Under the pieces are notes generated by a model. It did not search any database and was not told the DNA's origin. It saw only the letters and a list, made by a program, of their open reading frames with translations. Position numbers and translations under genes: made by a program. A DNA stretch of 5,714 nt. It comes from DAOTVS01 sp034436375 (lineage in GTDB: Bacteria; Chloroflexota; Anaerolineae; SpSt-313). The stretch spans positions 1 through 5,714 of the forward strand of contig DAOTVS010000060.1 in assembly GCA_034436375.1 (NCBI GenBank). Direction: 5' to 3'. Shown one piece after another: positions 1 to 5,238 of the stretch; the stretch's first letter is position 1, and each line of letters begins with the position of its first letter.

Positions 1-671
1 AGGCAGGCGCCCAGGATAGCGGCGGAGAAATCGCTGCCCCCGCGGCCCAAGGTGGTAGGGACGCCGCCGGCGGTGGCGCCAATATAGCCGGTCACAACAG
101 GCACGGTATCGGCCTCGATGAGGGGCAAGAGGCGTTCGCGCACGCGGGGACGGCTGGCGGCCAGGTCCGGCTGGGCCGCGCCAAAGTGGGCATCGGTCAC
201 GATCAGCTCTGTGGCGGGCACGGCCTTGGCGCTGACGCCTCGCTCGCGCAGGGCCGCCGCCAACAGCAGGCTCGACAGGCGCTCGCCTGTGCCAGCTATC
301 CGGTCGAGAGTGCGCAGAGAAGCCTCGCCCAACACGGCGATACTCTGGCAATAGCGCTCCAGCTCCTCCAGGTGGCCAGCGAGGGCGCCCTCTACCGCGG
401 CCAGCTCTTGCGGCGTGTGCAGGAGCGCATGGGCCGTCTGCCGGTGCCGGTCCGCCAATGCCGCCAGCTGTCGGCGCAGTTCCATGCCGTCGTCAGTCGA
501 GTGCGCCGCCTGGCGCGCCAGGGCAAAGAGGGCGTTCGTCACCCCCGACATGGCCGAGACGACCGCCACCAATTGCCGGTCCCGCTGCAACGCCTCCTGC
601 ACCAACCCGGCTACATGGTCCAGGCGTGCGGCATCACCCAGTGACGTGCCGCCGAATTTCATGATGAGCAT
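1..671 (-). CDS. lysC: Aspartate kinase, N-terminal part (cut by left edge)
   Basis: Aspartate kinase phosphorylates aspartate with ATP, the first step towards lysine, threonine and methionine. My translation of the minus strand stays open from the ATG at 671 to the window edge (223 codons). It shows the family landmarks in order: KFGGTS at residues 5-10 (nucleotide/phosphate binding), VSAMSGVTN at 38-46, GTGERLSS around the conserved Glu130, and TTLGRGGSD at 206-214 near the visible end. The helical segment between residues about 50 and 115 is typical of the longer LysC/ThrA-type kinases (about 450 residues) rather than the short Bacillus type. The last part of the kinase domain and any ACT regulatory domains lie outside the window. 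The start at 671 is preferred over the internal ATG at 662 because an AAGGAG sits 7 nt upstream, overlapping the TAA of the preceding moeB-like gene. The 11-nt gap suggests translational coupling and co-transcription under the SAM riboswitch. A fusion with homoserine dehydrogenase (ThrA-like) cannot be excluded. Confidence 0.93.
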   Translation of the reverse strand, partial: MLIMKFGGTSLGDAARLDHVAGLVQEALQRDRQLVAVVSAMSGVTNALFALARQAAHSTDDGMELRRQLAALADRHRQTAHALLHTPQELAAVEGALAGHLEELERYCQSIAVLGEASLRTLDRIAGTGERLSSLLLAAALRERGVSAKAVPATELIVTDAHFGAAQPDLAASRPRVRERLLPLIEADTVPVVTGYIGATAGGVPTTLGRGGSDFSAAILGAC

Positions 672-682
672 GGGAAAGCTCC

Positions 683-1720
683 TTAGCTACCGACATACCT
701 TGCATACAACGTCCTGGCCAAGTCCTCGTCGTTCGTGCCCTTGATAATGGCCCGGGCGTCGGGAAAGACGGTGAACTCGTAGCCGTCGACGACAAAGCGC
801 AGCATGAACTCGTTGGCGGCCAGTTGCTCAACCGCCGGGCGCAGGCGCTCGGCCAGCTGCGGCAGTGAGATCTCGGGCGCGCCAGGAGCGGAAATGTGCA
901 CAGCGTTGCGCCCACAGAGCGAGAGCGCTTTGCCGGCGGCCTCGGCCTGCAAATAGTCGTATCGCCCCTGCCCGCAGGCCACGCAGCCCGCCGGCAGCCG
1001 CGTCACCGGCAGTGCCTCCAGGTGCATGGACCAGATGTCGACGGTCACCAGGCCGGGGTTGCGCGTGCCTTTGCCGGTCAGGAGCTTGATAGCCTCCGCC
1101 GCTTCCAGGGCGCCGATGATCTTGACCACCGGGCCCAGAATGCCTGCCACATCGCAGGTGGGTGTGGTGCCGGGCGGGGGCATTTCCGGAAACAGGCAGC
1201 GCAGGCAGGGAGTGCTGCCCGGCACGATGGTCATTGTCACCCCGTAGCTACCCAACACCCCGCCATAGACCCAGGGGATGCCGTGCTTGACGCAGGCATC
1301 GTTGATCAGGTAGCGGGTGGCGAAATTATCGGTGCCGTCGAGCACCAGGCTGGCGCCCTCGATCAGCGACTCGATATTGCTGTAATTGACATCCATCACC
1401 CGCCCCTCAACGGTGACGGCAGAGTTAATGCGCCGCAGCTTGCGCGCAGCCGCCTCGGCCTTGGGCAGGTCCGCCGCCAGGTCCTCCTCGTCATAGAGAG
1501 CCTGGCGCTGCAGGTTATTCAGCTCGATAAAGTCACGGTCGGCCAACACCAGGTGCCCCACCCCGGCCCGCACCAGGCTGTCGGCGATGTGCGTGCCCAG
1601 CGCCCCCGCGCCCACCAGCACTACCCGGGCGCCAAGGAGCGCCCACTGGCCCTCCAGGCCAAACTCGGGAAACAGAATCTGCCGGCTATAGCGTGCCAGC
1701 TCGGGAGGCAACCCGGACAT
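683..1720 (-). CDS. moeB: ThiF/MoeB/HesA-family E1-like adenylyltransferase
   Basis: E1-like enzyme expected to adenylate the C-terminal Gly-Gly of a ubiquitin-like sulfur carrier (ThiS, MoaD or CysO type) so that it can become a thiocarboxylate. The 345-residue protein has the nucleotide loop GAGALG at 37-42, the acidic LADRD at 59-63, NNLQRQ with Arg72 at 68-73, Lys87 and DGTDN with Asp131. These match the ATP/Mg-binding residues of E. coli MoeB. Two zinc-binding pairs are intact: C172-x2-C175 and C246-x2-C249. Cys189 in TCDVAG is at the conserved cysteine position of the family. Residues from about 265 form a C-terminal domain (LCGR near 268-271, NEFMLRF, GYEFTVFPD, ending LYARYVGS) like that of Bacillus-type ThiF. 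There is no rhodanese domain, unlike MoeZ. A strong AAGGAGG lies 8 nt before the ATG. Lying downstream of the JAMM gene and directly before lysC, in a methionine-type cluster, it more likely serves Cys/Met sulfur transfer than molybdopterin or thiamine. The symbol names the family, not a proven substrate. Confidence 0.9.
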   Translation of the reverse strand: MSGLPPELARYSRQILFPEFGLEGQWALLGARVVLVGAGALGTHIADSLVRAGVGHLVLADRDFIELNNLQRQALYDEEDLAADLPKAEAAARKLRRINSAVTVEGRVMDVNYSNIESLIEGASLVLDGTDNFATRYLINDACVKHGIPWVYGGVLGSYGVTMTIVPGSTPCLRCLFPEMPPPGTTPTCDVAGILGPVVKIIGALEAAEAIKLLTGKGTRNPGLVTVDIWSMHLEALPVTRLPAGCVACGQGRYDYLQAEAAGKALSLCGRNAVHISAPGAPEISLPQLAERLRPAVEQLAANEFMLRFVVDGYEFTVFPDARAIIKGTNDEDLARTLYARYVGS

Positions 1721-1728
1721 ATCGGTGT

Positions 1729-1735
1729 CCTCCTT
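1729..1735 (-). promoter_or_regulatory. Strong Shine-Dalgarno of the moeB-like gene
   Basis: AAGGAGG on the minus strand, 8 nt before the ATG at 1720. It confirms the start and shows that the gene has its own efficient initiation site after the repeat-filled gap. Confidence 0.8.
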
Positions 1736-1760
1736 ATCGGAGCAATCAGTGATCCCTATC

Positions 1761-1788
1761 TGATCCGTAATGCGTGATCCGCAATGCG
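1761..1788 (+). repeat. 14-bp tandem duplication
   Basis: TGATCCGTAATGCG (1761-1774) is followed directly by TGATCCGCAATGCG (1775-1788), with one mismatch. A further degenerate piece, TGATCCCTATC, begins at 1750. This is a dispersed, decaying intergenic repeat rather than a gene. Confidence 0.8.
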
Positions 1789-1983
1789 TATAAGGTTGCC
1801 AGGACCCATCACAAGTAAACCGTAATCAGTAAGACCGCCACTTGGGCATGCTCGCTGCTTCGCGTTGGTATCGTTGGGGCCAACGCCGCCTGAAGTAATA
1901 GATGCTTCGCAACAGCGACCTTATGTATTACTTGATCACTTCTTATCAATCATGGCAACTTGCGTTTTACGCATTACGAATCA
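1775..1983. repeat. Imperfect inverted repeat enclosing about 170 bp (MITE-like)
   Basis: The left arm TGATCCGCAATGCGTA (1775-1790) matches the reverse complement of 1968-1983, TGATTCGTAATGCGTA, at 14 of 16 positions. Both arms continue inward, after a small length difference, to GTTGCCA (1795-1801 and the complement of 1953-1959). The right arm covers the last codons of the JAMM gene (I-R-N-A-stop). The arrangement could be a non-autonomous element, but no transposase and no clear target-site duplication were seen. Confidence 0.5.
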
Positions 1984-2380
1984 ACTCTACAGCAACGATC
2001 TGGCCATCAGGCTCGATTCTGCCGCTATAGATATCCCAAAAGCCGTCGCCGTCGATCGCCACGACCAGGTAGCCAAAGGGCCCGCCGAACTCGCGGGCGT
2101 GTTGGCGATCAATGGATGACGGCCGGGCCATGCCCTCGGGGTGGGAGTGATAGCAGCCGATAATACGCTGCCCCGCCATCCGGGCCGACTCAAAGATCCG
2201 CACATGGTCCAGCGGGTCGATCTGGAAGCGATCTCCACACGCCAGGGCGTACACATTGCGCGCCGGCTCTGCAGCCTGCACCTGATCCCCATAGCCCACC
2301 AGCAGGCCGCAACACTCGGCCGGGTAAGTGGACGCCGCATGCGCCACAATGCGCTGCAGCAAATGCTCGGATATGTGCAA
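1967..2380 (-). CDS. JAMM/Mov34 (M67) metalloprotease, Mec+/HcyD-like
   Basis: Small zinc isopeptidase expected to cut a peptide or isopeptide bond at the C-terminal glycine of a ubiquitin-like sulfur carrier, as Mec+ does to release cysteine from CysO-cysteine. From a TTG start at 2380 the product is 137 residues, a normal length for the stand-alone bacterial family. It begins with HISEHLLQ, then YPAECCGLLVG carrying the JAMM glutamate at residue 22, and YHSHPEGMARPSSID with the full H-x-H-x7-S-x2-D zinc signature at residues 78, 80, 88 and 91. The frame is open upstream to an ATG at 2473, which would add 31 residues. Those codons run through an inverted repeat and lack family-like sequence, while GGAGGA stands just before the TTG, so I choose the TTG. 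The last codons (IRNA-stop) coincide with an intergenic repeat. Neighbours are a cystathionine gamma-synthase upstream and an E1-like enzyme downstream, which supports a sulfur-carrier role over ubiquitin-like degradation. No carrier gene is visible. Confidence 0.88.
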   Translation of the reverse strand: MHISEHLLQRIVAHAASTYPAECCGLLVGYGDQVQAAEPARNVYALACGDRFQIDPLDHVRIFESARMAGQRIIGCYHSHPEGMARPSSIDRQHAREFGGPFGYLVVAIDGDGFWDIYSGRIEPDGQIVAVELIRNA

Positions 2381-2383
2381 GGC

Positions 2384-2389
2384 TCCTCC
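2384..2389 (-). promoter_or_regulatory. Shine-Dalgarno that sets the TTG start of the JAMM gene
   Basis: GGAGGA on the minus strand, 3 nt before TTG at 2380 (4 nt if the core is GGAGG). The spacing is short but the match is strong, and the resulting N-terminus fits the usual start of this family. The upstream ATG at 2473 lies inside a repeat. Confidence 0.65.
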
Positions 2390-2403
2390 AAAAGGAACCC
2401 TGT

Positions 2404-2481
2404 GGGAACTGGGGAAACTCTCAGAACGGCGCAACGCACCGGCCCTCGGGGCCAGGGTGTTCTGAGATCCCATCAGTTCCC
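2404..2481. repeat. Imperfect inverted repeat in the metB-JAMM gap
   Basis: The arms are 2404-2427 and 2459-2481. The outer part GGGAACTG (2404-2411) pairs with CAGTTCCC (2474-2481), and the inner part TCTCAGAAC (2419-2427) pairs with GTTCTGAGA (2459-2467); both are perfect. They are separated by 6-7 nt that pair only partly. The 31-nt loop itself contains GGCC-CTCGG-GGCC. Neither strand has a T-run after it, so it does not look like an intrinsic terminator. It could be an mRNA-stabilising or processing stem between cistrons. Confidence 0.65.
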
Positions 2482-2505
2482 CTCAGTTCCTATGAATTCC
2501 CATGA
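2466..2505. repeat. Four degenerate 10-bp tandem units
   Basis: In plus orientation the units are GATCCCATCA, GTTCCCCTCA, GTTCCTATGA and ATTCCCATGA, with a decayed fifth unit running into the metB stop at 2510. The 10-bp period and shared core (g-t-t-c-c-c-n-t-n-a) indicate a short tandem repeat family, related to the GGGAACTG arms next to it. Confidence 0.6.
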
Positions 2506-2509
2506 GTTG

Positions 2510-3721
2510 CTAGGAATTGAGAGTCCCCACGCGATCCAACGCTTGCGCCAAATCTGCGATCAAATCCTCCGCATCCTCGACGCCCACAGCATAACGCACC
2601 AGGCCATCGCTGACGCCGATTGCCTTGCGCTGCTCCGGGTCGAGCTCATAGTGCGACATGAGTGCAGGCTGCTCGACCAGACTCTCCACGCCGCCGAGGC
2701 TGGGCCCAATGAGCGGCAGGCGCAGGGCATCGATAAACGCCGCCACACCCTCCATACCGCCTTTGACCTCAAAGCTCACCACCCCGCCGAACCCGCGCAA
2801 CTGCCGCACCGCGGCCTCGTAATCCGGATGGCTGGGCAAGCCGGGGTAATAGACCTTTTCGATCGCCGGATGGGCCTCGAGAAACTGGGCCACACGCAGT
2901 CCGTTCTCATTCTGGCGCTCCATGCGCAGACCCAGGGTTTTCAGCCCTCGCAGCAACAGGTAGGCGCAGTTGGGATCCACCACGCCCCCTAGCATACTTT
3001 GTACCTCGCGCAGAGTCTTGACCAGCTCCTTGGGCCCCGCCGCGACTCCGGCCAGGAGGTCGTTATGCCCGCCCATATACTTGGTGGCCGAGTGCAGCAC
3101 CAGGTCGGCGCCATGCTCCAGAGGACGGATATTGTAGGGTGTAGCAAAAGTGCTGTCGACAAAAAGCAGGGCACTGTGCGCGTGCGCCAGCTCCGCCAGG
3201 CGGGCCAGGTCCATGACCCGCAGGTAGGGGTTGGTGGGAATCTCTGTGAAGATCAGGCGTGTCGTCGGGCGCACAGAGGCCTCGAGCGCTGCATAGTCTC
3301 CCATGGGCACGTAACTGGTCTCGACCCCATAGCGGTGCAACAAAGAGTTGCAAAACACCCGGGTCTTGCGGTAGCAGTCCTGAGTCAGGATCAGATGGTC
3401 CCCCGGCGAGAGAAAAGACAGGAGGGCCGTCGTCTCGGCGTTCATGCCGCTGGAGAAAAGCAGGCAATCCGCAGCTCCCTCGAGCACGGCCACTTTTTGC
3501 TCCACCGCCCAGGCTGTTGGGTTGCCATAGCGCCCATACTCACCCCGCGTGGCGCGCTCACCTTCCACTGATGCTTTCTTGTAAGCGATCAGGTCGGCGG
3601 TATCTTCGAAAGTATAGGTTGATGTCTGCACCACGGGGGTCGTCACCGCATGGTAGGGATTGGGACGGGCCTCGCCTGCGTGCACAGCCTGCGTAGAGAA
3701 CCTGCGTTGTTCTTGCGTCAT
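2510..3721 (-). CDS. metB: Cystathionine gamma-synthase-type PLP enzyme
   Basis: PLP enzyme of the Cys/Met metabolism family, expected to carry out gamma-replacement on an O-acyl or O-phospho-homoserine to give cystathionine, or homocysteine if sulfide or a thiocarboxylate is the donor. The 403 residues carry EYGRYGNPT at 61-69, the phosphate-binding SSGM at 90-93, the ring-stacking Tyr117 in DCYRKTR, the cofactor Asp189 in FVDST, the PLP lysine Lys214 in HSATKYMGGHND, and Arg376 in GLVRYAVGVED for the substrate carboxylate. Many stretches (DCYRKTR, GADLVLHSATK, GFGGVVSFEV, SLGGVESLVEQPA) recall plant cystathionine gamma-synthase as I remember it. The length fits synthases/lyases (about 380-400) rather than O-acetylhomoserine sulfhydrylases (about 430). 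A GAGGGG lies 5 nt before the ATG. It is the first gene after the SAM-I riboswitch, which argues for a biosynthetic role over a lyase. Exact substrate and sulfur donor cannot be read from sequence. Confidence 0.9.
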   Translation of the reverse strand: MTQEQRRFSTQAVHAGEARPNPYHAVTTPVVQTSTYTFEDTADLIAYKKASVEGERATRGEYGRYGNPTAWAVEQKVAVLEGAADCLLFSSGMNAETTALLSFLSPGDHLILTQDCYRKTRVFCNSLLHRYGVETSYVPMGDYAALEASVRPTTRLIFTEIPTNPYLRVMDLARLAELAHAHSALLFVDSTFATPYNIRPLEHGADLVLHSATKYMGGHNDLLAGVAAGPKELVKTLREVQSMLGGVVDPNCAYLLLRGLKTLGLRMERQNENGLRVAQFLEAHPAIEKVYYPGLPSHPDYEAAVRQLRGFGGVVSFEVKGGMEGVAAFIDALRLPLIGPSLGGVESLVEQPALMSHYELDPEQRKAIGVSDGLVRYAVGVEDAEDLIADLAQALDRVGTLNS

Positions 3722-3764
3722 TGAAACCCCTCGCTTGAGATGAGACGAGTCGCCGTAGAGATAT

Positions 3765-3814
3765 AGATAGCGGCCTTTCGCCCAACGGAACAGATCGACG
3801 AAAGGCCGCTATCT
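3765..3814. repeat. Perfect 16-bp inverted repeat in the metB leader
   Basis: AGATAGCGGCCTTTCG (3765-3780) and its exact complement CGAAAGGCCGCTATCT (3799-3814) are separated by 18 nt. It sits after the riboswitch terminator and 43 nt before the metB ATG. No T-run follows on either strand, so it is not a standard terminator. It could be a protein- or RNA-binding hairpin, a stabilising stem for read-through mRNA, or a palindromic dispersed repeat. Confidence 0.85.
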
Positions 3815-3822
3815 GTGTCTGC

Positions 3823-3858
3823 AAAAAAACACCCTCTTCCGGAGTGAAAGAGGGTGCG
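3823..3858 (-). terminator. Intrinsic terminator of the SAM riboswitch
   Basis: On the minus strand CACCCTCTTTC (3856-3846) pairs with GGAAGAGGGTG (3840-3830) over 11 pairs including one T-G, around a 5-nt loop. Seven Ts follow (3829-3823). It lies 19 nt after the aptamer. An alternative antiterminator is visible: AGAGG and GTG from the 3' side of P1 and just beyond it can pair with CCTCT and CAC of the terminator 5' arm, with CGA bulged. SAM binding would lock P1 and let the terminator form, switching the operon off. Confidence 0.9.
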
Positions 3859-3877
3859 CTTCTTCGCAAACACTCGC

Positions 3878-4005
3878 CTCTCATCTTCCAGATAAAACTC
3901 TGCCGGACTTGGCACCAACTAGCCATCCACCGTGCTACCGTGCCGGTCGATGACCTGGTTGCCGAGGCTTCACAGGGCCGGTCCCTCCGCCTCTCTGGAT
4001 AAGAG
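3878..4005 (-). promoter_or_regulatory. SAM-I (S-box) riboswitch aptamer
   Basis: Cis-acting RNA that binds S-adenosylmethionine and shuts down methionine genes. The minus strand begins CTCTTATC (4005-3998) and ends GATGAGAG (3885-3878); these form an 8-bp P1 with one G-T pair. Between them lie the strongly conserved S-box core AGAGAGGCGGAGGGAC, GGCCCTGTGAAGCC, CGGCAACC, GGTGCCAAGTCC and GCAG, then GGAAGATGAGAG. The P3 arm is extended: GGTCATC can pair with GATGGCT using wobbles, capped by ACCG/CGGT. CAGA/TCTG can form P4. A promoter upstream and a terminator downstream complete the unit, which controls metB and probably the JAMM, moeB-like and lysC genes behind it. Confidence 0.96.
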
Positions 4006-4033
4006 CGCCGTGTAGGCTATTCAGTTACCGGGC

Positions 4034-4062
4034 ATAATAGCACAACCAGCGAAATGTGTCAA
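4034..4062 (-). promoter_or_regulatory. Sigma70-type promoter of the riboswitch-controlled operon
   Basis: On the minus strand a perfect -35, TTGACA (4062-4057), and a -10, TATTAT (4039-4034, one mismatch to TATAAT), are separated by exactly 17 nt. Transcription would start near 4027, about 20 nt before the aptamer, giving a leader of about 305 nt. Confidence 0.88.
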
Positions 4063-4342
4063 TTCGGCGTTGGCTCGGGCGTAGTTCAATCTGGGGGCAG
4101 ATCGGAGGCTGTCGCTCAGCCGCAGCGTGACGCCCATCCCCCCTGCTGGCCCGAGCGGGGGGGCAACAGGCGCACGACACGACCCGGGTGCGCGCATTCA
4201 CCCCATCGGTAGACTGCGCCCCAGAAGTGTGTGACACTGGCGCGCCAGCGAGATCAGTGGTATGATTAGCATACAACGAGGCTGTGCAGTACGTTTTTTA
4301 TGTTTGTGGTGAACGTTTCTGTAGATTAGATCGGAGAATAAC
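4063..4342. other. Divergent intergenic region
   Basis: About 280 bp between the operon promoter and the PrsW-family gene. No gene is supported here; open frames on either strand have no recognisable protein sequence. It is very GC-rich from 4120 to 4200, including runs of C and G, and becomes AT-richer from 4260 towards the plus-strand gene. An 8-bp inverted pair GCTCGGGC/GCCCGAGC (4073-4080, 4149-4156) is present but could be chance. TATGAT at 4261-4266 may be the -10 of the plus-strand gene; no good -35 accompanies it. Confidence 0.5.
4237..4248. promoter_or_regulatory. 12-bp perfect palindrome, possible operator
   Basis: CTGGCGCGCCAG is a perfect palindrome 12 nt upstream of the TATGAT candidate -10 of the PrsW-family gene, so it overlaps where a -35 would lie. 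That position would suit a regulator-binding site. No regulator is encoded next to it, and a GC-rich palindrome of this length may be chance. Confidence 0.3.
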
Positions 4343-5200
4343 ATGGTCAACGAATCCCTGCACACCACCGCGCTGTACGCCCGCAAGCACGCATCCAACT
4401 CCTGGTGGAAGGTCCTGCTCTTGGGCGCCTTGTTCTACTTTCTGGGCATCGCGATCCTTTTTCTGACCCACAACCCCAATCTCTTCCCGACCGTGGTGAT
4501 CCTGGGCAATTTCATGGTGCCGGCCACTTATGTAGCCTTTTTCTATGAGCGGCGCCACTGGAGTCGGCTCGACATGCCGACAACGGCCAAGGGGTTGCTC
4601 TACGGCGGCGTGCTGGGGGTATTTGCGGCCTCGCTGCTGGAGCCTCTGCTCGTGATTGGCAACAGCCCTATCGGCATGTTTGAGGTCGCGCTTATCGAGG
4701 AACTGGTCAAGATCCTGGGCGTGCTCCTCATCCTGCGCCGGCAGCGCCATGACGCCGAACTGGATGGGTTGATCTTGGGCGCAGCCGCCGGCATGGGCTT
4801 TGCTGCCCTGGAGAGCACGGGCTATGCCTTTAGCGCATTCCTGCAGAGCGGCGGCAACCCCTCGGCGGCCTTTGCCATCACCCTCATGCGGGGGATTATG
4901 TCACCCCTCGGCCATGGCACCTGGACGGCCATCCTGGCCGCCGTCATTTTCCGCGAGAGCGACGGCGCTGCCTACCACTTTAACCGGCGCGTTTGGGGCG
5001 CCTACCTGATCGTGGTCCTGCTGCACGCCCTGTGGGACCTGGTGCCCGGGCTATTGGGCGCCCTTTTCCAGTCCAACTGGGCAGTGCTGGGTAGCATTGT
5101 CGTCATCGGCGCGGCAGGGCTCCTGATCCTCTGGTGGCGCTGGCGAGAGGCAAAACGGCGGCAGCTCAAGGCGATGGAGATGGAGCAAGAGGCCGTTTGA
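4343..5200 (+). CDS. PrsW-family intramembrane metalloprotease
   Basis: Multi-pass membrane protein with the three motifs of PrsW-type glutamic/metallo membrane proteases. These are EELVK at residues 119-123, GFAALE ending at Glu157, and two histidine motifs: GHGTWTA with His191, and HALWD with His228 and Asp232. The 285 residues contain roughly eight hydrophobic segments (about 23-42, 48-68, 85-106, 111-131, 142-165, 190-203, 217-238, 247-265). A short N-terminal segment is followed by a charged C-terminal tail (WRWREAKRRQ). Bacillus PrsW performs site-1 cleavage of the anti-sigma factor RsiW, but many homologues have unknown substrates and no sigma/anti-sigma pair is visible here. GGAG lies 6 nt before the ATG, which sets the start. 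The gene stands alone: divergent from the methionine operon and convergent with a histidine kinase gene. Nothing links it to methionine metabolism. Confidence 0.85.
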   Translation: MVNESLHTTALYARKHASNSWWKVLLLGALFYFLGIAILFLTHNPNLFPTVVILGNFMVPATYVAFFYERRHWSRLDMPTTAKGLLYGGVLGVFAASLLEPLLVIGNSPIGMFEVALIEELVKILGVLLILRRQRHDAELDGLILGAAAGMGFAALESTGYAFSAFLQSGGNPSAAFAITLMRGIMSPLGHGTWTAILAAVIFRESDGAAYHFNRRVWGAYLIVVLLHALWDLVPGLLGALFQSNWAVLGSIVVIGAAGLLILWWRWREAKRRQLKAMEMEQEAV

Positions 5201-5238
5201 GAATAACGGGGGATCAGCTCAGTGCCGGCGAGGCGGAT

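Larger units (their letters stand above)
1721..1966. other. 246-bp repeat-bearing intergenic spacer
   Basis: Gap between the JAMM gene and the moeB-like gene, both on the minus strand. I find no credible gene: nothing looks like a ThiS/CysO-type carrier ending in Gly-Gly. The spacer is less GC-rich than its neighbours and holds degenerate copies of a CGTAATGCGT-type repeat in both orientations (listed separately). On the minus strand TTGTGA and TATACG lie 16 nt apart (-10 at 1787-1792), which could be a weak internal promoter for moeB-lysC, but each hexamer matches consensus at only four positions. Confidence 0.6.

Noticed and set aside
896..1777. Long plus-strand open frame (293 codons) opposite the moeB-like gene
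   Set aside because: It is antisense to a gene with complete catalytic motifs. Its product is rich in H, Q, A, R and G without recognisable domains, which is typical of a GC-rich shadow frame.
1721..1966. Hidden small sulfur-carrier gene between the JAMM and moeB-like genes
   Set aside because: No frame of suitable length ends in Gly-Gly or shows ThiS/MoaD-like sequence; the gap is repeats.
2404..2481. Intrinsic terminator between metB and the JAMM gene
   Set aside because: The stem is imperfect with a 31-nt loop and has no T-run on either side.
2141..2992. Long plus-strand open frame (283 codons) across the JAMM gene and the end of metB
   Set aside because: It lies antisense to two well-supported genes and across repeats, and it has no recognisable motif or ribosome-binding site.
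3558..3926. Minus-strand frame covering the riboswitch terminator and the start of metB
   Set aside because: It overlaps the terminator, the 16-bp stem and metB in another frame. The region is explained by RNA structure.
4025..4276. Minus-strand frame of 83 codons in the divergent region
   Set aside because: It runs through the operon promoter and a GC-rich stretch, with no family-like sequence and no convincing Shine-Dalgarno.
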